NCBI GenBank assembly: GCA_032622095.1
Contig: CP136061.1
Coordinates: 20,648,991 to 20,712,990, forward strand
Length of the DNA: 64,000 nt
Direction of reading: 5' to 3'
Origin: Siphonodentalium dalli
Taxonomy: Eukaryota > Mollusca > Scaphopoda > Gadilida > Siphonodentaliidae
Shown: in pieces, positions 36,201 through 48,200 of the stretch
Layout: each line of letters begins with the position of its first letter
How positions within the stretch are numbered: position 1 is the stretch's first letter
Translations under genes and position numbers: made by a program
Notes under the pieces: model-generated
What the model was told of the DNA's origin: nothing
What the model saw: the letters and a program-made list of their open reading frames with translations, nothing else
Databases searched by the model: none

Positions 36201-39200
36201 AGAAGTCGTTTACTGTCTGATCTCTTCTGCATCGAACCAGATGGTTGCCTTAGATTAACTAGTTCCTTTATATAATATGGTGCCGTTCCTTCGACCGCTC
36301 GGAATGTTAACAACAAAATTTTAAATTCAATCCTGTACGGCACAGGAAGCCAGTGAAGATCCCGCAGCACTGGACTCATATCAGTCCTCCTGGGCACCCG
36401 GGCCACAATCCTGGCAGCAGTCTTCTGAACTTTCTGTAACTTATTCATTAGCGTGCCAGTGATGCCAAATAAGCACGCATTCATGAAGTCCAGCTTACTG
36501 CTGACCAAGGATTGGACAATTGATTTAGTCGCCGATAGAGTCAAGTATTTCCTTATTATAAAAAAAAAGTCTTCCATGAATGACAAGTTACATACCAGTA
36601 GTCTGGCTTTGTCGGCTAAACATCGAAGATGCATGCCGTCATCTTTGATGTTCCGATGTCCAGTAAAACATGTGCACTGCCACTGACGCCACTGAGTCGT
36701 CGGCATAGATCAATCGTTTTCAATGGAGTACGGCCTGGTCATTTGACATCTACGCTACGACTCACTACATGTAGACGGTATCATGGATACTCAAGAAATG
36801 CATAAATCAGATGTCTGGGCGCATTTCCGATAACAAAAAGAAATTCGCAGAATGCAAAATCTGTAGAATTAATCCTATTTACGTACGCATGGTTTAATCT
36901 TCTAACATTACTGAGTTTGAGTAATCTCATTGGACAAAGTTCCAATGAACTCGCATCGAAGTGGTGTTGCCATGCAGTTGGACTTGTTTGCGTCCCAATG
37001 ATTAATTTTCAGCATTTGATTGTGTTCTAACAGAAAACACCGTTTTCAGCAGGTTGCATTTGTTAACTACATAGTTCATGAAACTTCATAATTGTGTTTA
37101 TCTGCCGTTGGTCATCCTATGCATCTCAAATCGCTGAAGAATACCTGAGTCGCATGACCTAATATTCGCCCAGTCTCGCAATCGCTATACTGACAATAAA
37201 AAAACTTCCGCGATTTGCATGTACGAAAATATATATAGGTCACACAATATTCTTCCCAAACGAGAACGACAAAAAGTCGGGCAGCATGAGTTGCGACTGC
37301 AATACAACCAGGTCAAGCATGACGCGTCTATTTATAAACACTGTGTTTTAGTTGACTGTGTCACCTGTCAAGTTGTCAACACATGGCTTATTACCGTTCG
37401 TGTTTGGTGATTAACATTCGTTTAATACAAGCTATGTCTGTGTAAACATTACATGAGTTCGCCATACAGTTAATAAATCAAATTATGATGATATATAATA
37501 ATTGGTACATATTATGGTGTAAATAATGGCTGTAAAGTCATAGGTTGAAAATAGCGGATATCCGGTTATGATCCGGTTACACGTCGCGGTTAACCGGCTA
37601 CAAAAATAGGTCAACCGTTTCAGCACTAGTAGCATCACTAAATTCACCCTCTGCGGATCTCATTCTGCAAATGACAGACACCTTATTTCAAGACTTGATA
37701 GGCAATGGTAGTTCTTTGTCAACAAGTTATAATCAGAACTTAACCATTCTATGGCTGGAGCTTCCTGAAATTTGGCGAAAACCCTGTGGCAATGCATTCT
37801 CTTATATATCTGTGAGTCACACATATATAAGAGAATGCACTGGCCTAACAATATTTACCTTGTTCTTGTAAGCCACTGCATTCTCTGATATATGTGTTAT
37901 AACATCCATTAATAATTTTTGCACAATTTTTTATAAAAATCCCTACAAATGAGTTAATGGGAAACAATAGGGTGCTTCTCTTCCTGTTGTCTGCTTTTAT
38001 TATATTAACATCGCGGGATATAAAGGGCACACAATTACAGTGTATGCCTATAGAGCTGCCTGACTGGAATCCCACTTGAACAGGAATGAATGGGTTAACT
38101 AATTCGAACTACTGCACAATTTAACCCTTTCTATAATAAATGGATTCTCCCACTCAGTTATAAAAGTATACGTTGGAACAGTCTATTATTCCTCTGTAGG
38201 GCTTTTTAGGAAAAATAGGCAGACAGCCCATAACACAAGTACAGAAGCGGTCCTATTTGTCTGTCCTTGAAATTGGCCACGGCAATAAGCCATGCTATGG
38301 GAAATGCCATGGCAACATGTGGAATCTATAATGCCACAGCATTAAATTTTTCCTAATTTCGAGGGCTGTATTTGTTGACTACTCGTCAATGAGTAATTAG
38401 TATAGAAAAGGTTAAGTATACTCACATGTTGTTTTGCCTGACTTTGGTGGTCCAATTATTGCCATTTTTATTGGTACAACAGGCTTCGGTGTGTTCTGTT
38501 TTAAGTAGGTCATTGGGTCAAGAGTGAACTGATCTCGTGCAAATAATGATGAGAGATAATAGACATGCTGGCGGTAGATGCATGGATATGTCGAGAAGCC
38601 AGGGCCGGACATCGGCTGTATACAATCTCCTTCATGCAACTGAAACAAAGATCATGTCACATAAAACATCTGAATAGATAGAAGTTTGATTGTACAAAAG
38701 TGATTGGTAAAATGACCATTTCTCTTATTTAAATGTACCAGTTGGACATCTTAATTGAGAATCTTTTATCGAATGAGTTGTATGATGCAAGTTGTGTTCT
38801 TTATTTATTCAACAACCCTGTGTTGGATAAGTTTAATCCATGACTGTGACTACCATTGATACTATAATTACCTCTATTTTCATTTAAGTCTGATGATAAA
38901 AAGTTAATTATCTGTGCATCACCCGAAGCAGATCATTGATGTTATATATGTACGTCATCAAGCCTTGAAATAGTGTGTCTGTCCCCAGAGGGTGAATTTG
39001 GTGATGCTAGCCCACTATGCGGGGTACCCGGTAGCATCACTAAATTAAACTCTGGGGACCTCATTCTGCAAATGACAGACACACTATTTCAAGGCTTGTA
39101 CGTCATCGCAGGCCTCAGCTCACAATGCGACTCGGGCGAGATTGTCGCCTTACTGTCGCTGACTTCGCCCTATCGTCGCTCTAAGGCGAAATCGAAGTCG

Positions 39201-42200
39201 CCTTCAATTTTAGGGGGATATTTATTTATTTATTTTGTCTTTATTTTTTTTCTAGTTTTTTTCCCAGACATGTCCTTATATAGATGAATTGTGGCAGCCA
39301 TCCCAAAAAGAAACAGACGATTCAGAGACAAAGACCCAAGTGTTTAAAATAAAAAATTAAATATGACCTATGTTTTGTGTTGATATTCAGACGCCTTTGT
39401 TCGCTATGCGGTAATGAATGTTAATCACGAATGTTTTGACACGCTGAAAACACGATATGTTCGCATCTGTGTTGTTTAATACTGACCATCGTGAGTGTCA
39501 CAAATAAATGTTTTAATTAACTTAAAAGACTGCCGTCCCGCTTTTCAGATATAAAAACAATTACGCAATTATCAGAGTATGTTCGGAAGTTCGTTTCGGT
39601 AACGCGTCCCACTTTTTGAAGAGACCGCTTCCGTAGCCGTAAATAAATGTCAAGTTTATTGCTTTAATCGGATTATACCAGTGATGTTGGCATTAATTAA
39701 GGGAGGCCATTAATTAATAAAAGCTTTAGCAACTCCTTTGTTAGCTAGTCCTTATTGTTTATTTTAGCGGACACCCACATTACAGCCGTGACCAAATTAA
39801 ACTTAAAAAGTTACATGCATCATCTGATCTAGTCCGCAAATCTGACGTTAATTATCAGAGCACGGCTGACTGTTTGGTTAGTTGGGTCCACCAACTACAT
39901 CTGATCATGATTCAGACTGTTAAATGTATAATAACAATTAATTACGCTAATTTCAGATAAAGTCAAAAAAATTTAGTTTTATTTCTTATTTTAACTTTTT
40001 AAATTTTTTATTGATGTTTAATATAAAATAAAGCGATATTTGAAAATTGTCAATTTTTGGTAGTCTCCCCCACTTCTCCCTGAAGTCTCCCTAAATTTCA
40101 TGAAGTCTCCCTAAATTTCCTGGAGGGAGACTTCAAGTCTCCCTGTTCTGAACCCCTAGGCTGAGGCCTGCGTCATCGCTGTTGACAACAATGTCAACTT
40201 GAAGTAGTTCCAGTTTGTATTCAACTTGTCATATTCAAAAATATGTGTTCAATGGTTGGCATTCCATTGAATAATTGTGCCTCACAGAAATGGGTGTGGA
40301 ATAAGCCTGTATCGCCTGTAAAATGTTTGTGGAATAAGCCTTTATTATACGCCCAACAGTGAATTATAGAAAAAAACGCGTTTAGATAAATATCGATATC
40401 ACCCAGAAGGGGATATAGAAGAATATACTTTCACACTAGCTTGCGCGTGCGACCGATTCACTTGCAAGTACCAATACTATTTCCGGTTTGTACTATTGAA
40501 GAAGGTCAAAGTGAAAGAACCCATTGTAATATTCTAAATTATATTATATTCACTGATACAGTTATAATTAAAATCTATTTTATGTTGAAATTCGACATAT
40601 TTATGGCGGAAATAAAGGGAAGAATACGGGAACTATATTTTTATATTCTGCGGATGGTGAAGTAGCATTGTGAGAACAGGCATCGATCAGCTGATGGCTT
40701 CAAACATTATGCATCGATTGAAGATGATTGTGATATCATTTAACGTCGTAAGTGGTGAATTTCTTTGGAAATGCATATAATAAAAAGAATATCTAGTGTT
40801 TTTTTAGTGGATACCGAAAAATACGTTATTCGTGACCGCGACAAATGTTTATTTTCGCTCGCGGCAAGCCGCTCCGCGAAAATAAACATTTGTCTCGCTC
40901 ACTCATGACATATTTTTCGGTATCCACTCAAAAACACTAGATATCCTCTATGTATCGCCTGTAAAATGGGTGTGGAATAAGCCTGTATCGCCTGTAAAAT
41001 GTTTGTGGAATAAGCCTGTATCGCCTGTAAAATGGTGTGGAATAAGCCTGTATCGCCTGTAAAATGTTTGTGGAATAAGCCTGTATCGCCTGTAAAATGG
41101 TGTGGAATAAGCCTGTATCGCCTGTAAAATGTTTGTGGAATAAGCCTGTATCGCCTGTAAAATGTTTGTGGAATAAGCCTGTATCGCCTGTAAAATGTTT
41201 GTGGAATAAGCATGTATCGCCTCACATAAATGGGTGTGGAATAAGCCTGTATCGCCTGTAAATGGGTGTGTAATAAGCCTGTATCGCCTGTAAAATCAGT
41301 CAGAAGCTATTGAAATCAGAATCCATAATAAACAGTACACAAATTTTACAATTAGTTTTGGTGGTGATTATCATTCCTATGAATATGGTAGTGCACTCAT
41401 CATAACTAAATTTTCTTCAATCAAGATGTGCTTTATCAACTCAAACTCATGCACGCTTCATTATTTTACATTGCCATTACCTTTGTCAACATGGTAAATA
41501 TGTAACATATACATTGCAGTGTCTGCTGTTGTCCGGTATAGCTAACACAAGACTTGAAAGTTCCAACTTGGCAAGTATCATGCTATACCAGTCAATGAGA
41601 CTGCAATTTCCTTATCAATAGTATTAAATATTATCTACCATTTCCTACGAAATTCCCTGATACAATTGGCGATAACGAATTGGTGATAAAAATATCTGTA
41701 TCATTACTGCAGTTGCGATCCAAGGCGCTCATGACGACGTTGACTGGTTCAAATTCATGAATGAACTGACGTCACATCAATCGCGTGAAAAATCAAAACG
41801 ACATTCCAACGTATATTCTTGCATACTATAAACAAATAGTTCCAAGGTTTTAAGATTATTTGATTGCCTACCACCATGGGTATTATGGTATAACATGGGT
41901 ATTATGGTATAACATGGGTATTATGGTACAACATATCACATAGTATACTAATATGTTTTTGCTCAGTATTTATTAGAAGTGTAAGAGATTGTGTCCATTT
42001 AATACAATTTCTGTTAACTTGCAGGTTGTGAGAATTTAGCAAAGTGAGCTAATCGCGTGACAGATACCTTTGCAGGTTGCAGGTTGTAATTTGTGCGGTG
42101 CATCTGTCACACCAATGGTAGATAAATGTGTTATATACACAATGTGTTTGTAACGATTCATGTATCGCGATGAGGCTAGTTTTCGTGGCCATATAGCGAC

Positions 42201-45200
42201 TCGGCGACCAAGGTCGCCTCGTGCTATATGGCCACGAAAACTAGCCTCGTCGCGATACATGAATCGTTACAAACACATTGTGTATATAACACATATTTAT
42301 TATGTCTGGTCAGATATAGGGCAAACAAATTTTTTTATTTGAGTCTCAGACAATATATAGACAGAACACAACGCGCATCTTAATCGAGAATCTTTTATCG
42401 AATGAGTTGCGGATGGCCCAAGGATATATTTCGCGAGAGCGTAGCTCGAGCAAAATATAACTTTGCGCCGTCCGCAACGAGTTCGATAAAAGATTCGAGA
42501 TTATGATGCAAGTTGTGTTCTGTATTTATTCTACACCGTTCAGTCAGATAAGTTCAATCCATGAATGTCATATCCATTGTTACTATAGCCACCTTTATTG
42601 TGATTTAAGACTGACAAATAGCCAGTAATTATGGGGGGATCACCGGAAGCGGATGATCGACGTAATGTACGTCATCTTTCTTGGCGACAACGTCAACAAG
42701 AATAGTTCCGGCTTGTATTCCACTAGAGGTATACACTACTATGTATTCAATGGCTGGGATTCCGTTGAATACATGTACCTCACGTCAATGGGTGTGGAAT
42801 AAAAAAGTATACTGATGATTCACATTCACAGGGCACCAATGACCAAATTGACTCGGATGTTTGTAGCCATATAAAGTATAAACTAATTTACCTTCACAGG
42901 GCACCAATGACCAAATTGACTCGTATGTTTGTAGCCATATAAAGTATAAACTAATACATGACCAAACCGACTCGGCTGTGTGTTACATAACAAAATAAAT
43001 TATACTAATTTACCTTCACAGGGCACCAACGACCAGGGTCCGCGCTGGACCGAAATTTACTTTTGCCAAATGAATTTTTTTTTTGCCAAATTCTTTTAGA
43101 ATTTGCCAAATGTTATCCCCGATAGTATCCTTTTCTGCAACAATGATTGGATTTTATGTTTCGACACTCGCGATTTGAAGGACGTTTGATACCCATAGGA
43201 AAGAAGTTCGTTAATAATTATACTCGCATCTCTATTGTGGTTTATCATACAACAATAAACAAATCCCCGATCAATAAAATGGTGGAAGGGTTGCTTCATC
43301 AGAAGGGAATATCACAAGAGGATTAGCCATATAAACACCACCATCACGCTAAATACGGGTAATCCCTCCACCCATCGATACTCATGCTATCAAACTAACT
43401 GCATCTTAATGGAGGTGTTAACTTTTCCGAAACCATATAAAACACCACTAATATAATTCTATTGTAATAGTTTCCTAAAATGAATGGTATTGATTGACCG
43501 ATATTTTTCAACTTTATTGAGGAATTAGTAAGTGACTTGCCAAAACTTTTGCCAAATGAAAATATTTTTTGCCAAATGTGAATTATTTTTGCCATTGGCA
43601 AATTTGGCAAGTGGCAGCGCGAACCCTGCCAACGACCAAATTAACTCGTATGTTTGTAGCCATATAAAGTATAAACTAATACATGACCAAACCGACTCGG
43701 CTGTGTGTTACATAACAAAATAAATTATACTAATTTACCTTCACAGGGCACCAACGACCAAATTAACTCGTATGTTTGTAGCCATATAAAGTATAAACTA
43801 ATACATCACCAAACCGACTCGGCTGTGTGTTACATAACAAAATAAATTATACTAATTTACCTTCACAGGGCACCAATGACCAAACCGACTTGGCTGTTTG
43901 TAACCCGTTTGCAGCATTCTCTTTGATAACTTCTCACTGATTGGATAGACCCTCACAAATAAACTGTGTCTGAACTCCACAAACGGCTTCAGTTTTTTAT
44001 TGAGCTGATATTTCACAATATTGTGTTTTCTTCCACCATCAATTTCCACTCGAGGAATTAGGATTTCTTCTAGTGTTTCCTGAAAAATAAATTTTGATTT
44101 CATTTAGAAACATAATCCTCTCTGAAATAACTTGATAATAAATCATACAGTGAATAATTGTTTAGTTTGTAAACTCATAAATCATGTGGATCTATAATAC
44201 ATTAAGTTCACTGATTGGTCAAAACATGAAATGAACACCAAACATATGTAAAATAAACAATATAGACCTATTAAAGCTAAAATATATAAGGAATTTTAGT
44301 CCCTTTTACAGGGGTGATGAATAAATATACCATGTAATTTATGATGCTTAAAACAATAAATAAATGTTGAGATTTCCTAACATGATTTTGCTTTCATTGT
44401 TATAACTCATATTGTTTTTGCAATGTGCCAGATATTTGAGAAAATTTATATTTCCCCATAATTGTAATTATAGACCTATATAAAGGCTATATTTACGAAC
44501 CTGAACTGACGCTAACTTGTTGAGGTCATTGTCATAGACCTCGTTGATTTCATTTCTGATTCGATCGCTTGCGTCTTCCTCTAACTCTTCCTCCTCTTCC
44601 TCTTCCTCTTCTTCCTCCTGAAAAGAGAGATGCAGTATTTATTACACACATGTTGTATTCTAAGAAAATGTTCCAGTCTATGCTGGTCTATGTGATAATT
44701 TCAACAGTTGGCTCTAGGGCATTCCAGGATTTTCCATTGAGACAAGCGATATATTTGACATTAAGCGGCATAAAAAGAATTACAGAAGTTTGTGATGTCA
44801 AAATGGTCAGCGATTGTCAGGAATAGCTCTGAAAAATATAATTTCAGTTTGAGGAGATTGAAGTCACATAAATGATCAAACAATAATTTTTTTAAATTAC
44901 CTTTTACACTACTAATCCATAATCACAAATATACAAGTTTTAATAATAGATATCTAAGCCCAGTGACAAAACGATTTACCAGAAAATGAGGGAATAAACG
45001 CCGAGACAAAATAGGTCAAATTAAATTAAGTGCAAGTTGTGCAACTGACCTCATAATGACATATGCACATGTTCCCGTGGTGATAGATATCTGTGACAAG
45101 TTTTAGAAAAATTTACCAAAAAATTAATAAATACAAGTTTGAACCAAGTTAAGCTATGGATGGACTGCCTATTAAATGGACAAGCTGATTCCAGTTATGG

Positions 45201-48200
45201 GGGGGGGGGGGGGACAACTAACCTCAAACTCTTCCGCAAGCTGAGCCTCGATATCATCTTCTTCCTCCTCCTCCTCTGCTGCTTCCTCCTCCTCCTCCTC
45301 CTCATCTGACTCACGATTGGTTGCTCGCTCGGCCTGGTGGAACAAATGAAAGTGTCAGTGACACTGTAGCTCAACTTTGAGAGGGGATGTCATACATTAT
45401 GGTCAACAGAGCGATAAGGGATACAGCAAGTTTAAATATTTAAGCAATAACAAAGGTCAAACCTTTTTTGGCATCAATTTTATGAAAAGTGATGGCTGCA
45501 GGGTGTGCTGAAGTATATAGTCATGCAAAGAATATAATCCAAAATGGCCACCAGCAGCCATTTTTTCATCTTCAACTATCAAATTCGATTGCTCCCATCT
45601 AGAGATGATCCTAAACATGCCTGTAAATTTTCAAAACATTTCTCCAATAAATGTGGATTGCAGGGTGTGCTAATGTATTCAAATTTAAAATCCAAGATGG
45701 ATGCTGGCGGCCATGATTTTTAATGAATTTCGGAAAAAAAATCCCATCCAAAGGTCACCCCGAAGATCCATATGAAGTTTGGTGACAATTGTATGAGGGG
45801 TGTGGCCTGAGAGTGTGCCAAAGGAAATTGTTGACGGATGTCAAACCATCAAATTACATGCAATGTACAAGTTAACGCATCTGTATACTCACCAGTCGGT
45901 CTTTCTTTTTCTCCTCTGCATCTTTTGTCAGTTCATCTCTCCTCTTTTGCATAGCAGTATCCTAATGAATAAAGAATTTACAGGTGTTACATTCTCCAGG
46001 AATTTACAGGTGTTACATTCTCCAGGTGAATAAAGAATTTACAGGTGTTACATTCTCCAGGAATTTACAGGTGTTACATTCTCCAGGTGAATACAGAATT
46101 TACAGGTGTTACATTCTCCTGATGAATAAATAATTTACAGGTGTTACATTCTCCAGGTGAATAAAGAATTTACAGGTGTTACATTCTCCAGGTGAATAAA
46201 TAATTTACAGGTGTTACATTCTCCAGGTGAATACAGAATTTACAGGTGTTACATTCTCCAGGTGAACAAAGAATTTACAGGTGTTACATTCTCCAGGAAT
46301 TTACAGGTGTTACATTCTCCAGGCGAATAAATAATTTACAGGGGTTATATTCTCCAGGTGAATACAGAATTTACAGGTGTTACATTCTCCAGGTGAATAA
46401 AGAATTTACAGGTGTTACATTCTCCAGGTGAATAAAGAGTTTACAGGTGTTACATTCTCCAGGTGAATACAGAATTTACAGGTGTTACATTCTCCAGGTG
46501 AATACAGATACAGGTGTTACATTCTCCAGGTGAATACAGAATTTACAGGTGTTACATTCTCCAGGTGAATACAGATACAGGTGTTACATTCTCCAGGTGA
46601 ATAAAGAATTTACAGGTGTTACATTCTCCAGGTGAATACAGAATTTACAGGTGTTACATTCTCCAGATGAATACAGAATTTACAGATGTTACATTCTCCA
46701 GGTGAATAAAGAATTTACAGGTGTTACATTCTCCAGGTGAATAAAGAGTTTACAGGTGTTACATTCTCCAGGTGAATAAAGAATTTACAGGTGTTATATT
46801 CTCCAGGTGAATAAAGAATTTACAGGTGTTACATTCTCCAGGTGAATAAAGAGTTTACAGGTGTTACATTCTCCAGGTGAATAAAGAATTTACAGGTGTT
46901 ATATTCTCCAGGTGAATAAAGAATTTACAGGTGTTACATTCTCCAGGTGAATAAAGAATTTACAGGTGTTACATTCTCCAGGTGAATAAAGAATTTACAG
47001 GTGTTACATTCTCCAGGTGAATAAAGAATTTACAGGTGTTATATTCTCCAGGTGAATAAAGAATTTACAGGTGTTACATTCTCCAGGTGAATAAAGAGTT
47101 TACAGGTGTTACATTCTCCAGATGAATAAAGAATTTACAGGTGTTACATTCTCCAGGTGAATAAAGAATTTACAGGTGTTACATTCTCCAGGTGTTAGGC
47201 CACATGCTTTCTCATATTCAAATACATATCTCTATTATATAGATAATTCTAGCAATGCTGGGGCACAAGATTTTATATAATAAAGCTATGGTAAGCAAAA
47301 ACTAATTCTGCATAAAGATGTTGCTGGTGAATTAGAGATCAATATCTGATGACATACTGAGGAAGTGTAGTAAATTGATGCAAAATGATCATTATGTCAG
47401 ATTTTAAGATGGAAATTTTTTTGGGCGACAAGAAGTCAGGTATGAACAAAGTACGAACATATCGATTATTCAAAGACAATGATATGCACTCACTCAAACA
47501 TATCTTGTGAACGTGAAGAATTTCGAAACAATATTTTGTTTGTAAACTCAGAGTGAGTAATCATTGACTTGAAGTTCAAATAGGCAGACATAGACAACTC
47601 AAAATAGCATACAAATAGGCAGACATAGACAACTCAAAATAGCATACAAATAGGCAGACATAGACAACTCAAAATAGCATACAAATAGGCAGACATAGAC
47701 AACTCAAAATAGCATACAAATAGGCAGACATAGACAACTCAAAATAGCATACGAAAATGTTATGAAAATCAAATTGAGATAGAAAAACATGTGTATTATA
47801 TTGGAGTGCAGGGAGGATCTTTCATTGATATTTCAGACAAATACCCAAATTTCAATATATGAATGAGGTCAATAAATTCATATTTCTTATGAAAAACAAA
47901 AAACGACCATATTTGCGCTACAGTCTATAACATGATCCGGAAATTCTTCAAATCCTGAGAGAGGTTAAAACAATTATTTGTTTAAATGATTATCATATGT
48001 AATTCTATTTTTAAATTTTATATAGATATTGATGTTGCTTGTTTTATGTATGGCATCTTCCCCTCGTGGGGGTATATTGTCAATAAATCATATGTATGTA
48101 CATGTCATGAATCATGCAAGGCCTGAATGGGTCTCTTCAAATCAAGAGTGCTACATACAAGTAATATTTGAGAGATAACTCAGTGATTCTTCCTTTGCTA

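Larger units (their letters stand above)
35343..37696. mobile_element. Foldback Mutator-like MITE split by a hAT-like element
   Basis: Left end AAGCCTTGAAATAGGGTG, right end the inverse of AAGTCTTGAAATAAGGTG. The flanks 'gataggcaac' (35333-35342) and 'gataggcaat' (37697-37706) match at 9 of 10. Its body is interrupted at 35502 by the hAT-like element. Confidence 0.75.

Noticed and set aside
35502..37628. Active hAT transposase
   Set aside because: The only long ORF inside is the L2-like reverse transcriptase end; no hAT catalytic or dimerisation region is visible.
40899..41225. Minus-strand ORF with RRYRLIPQTFY repeats
   Set aside because: Translation of the 33-bp minisatellite (33 is divisible by 3, so the frame stays open).
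45962..47195. Regularly spaced repeats as a CRISPR array or protein-coding repeat
   Set aside because: Pure minisatellite; no spacers, and the ORF at 46246 is short and follows the repeat.
47575..47752. CRISPR-like regular array
   Set aside because: Direct tandem repeats without unique spacers, in an animal intron.
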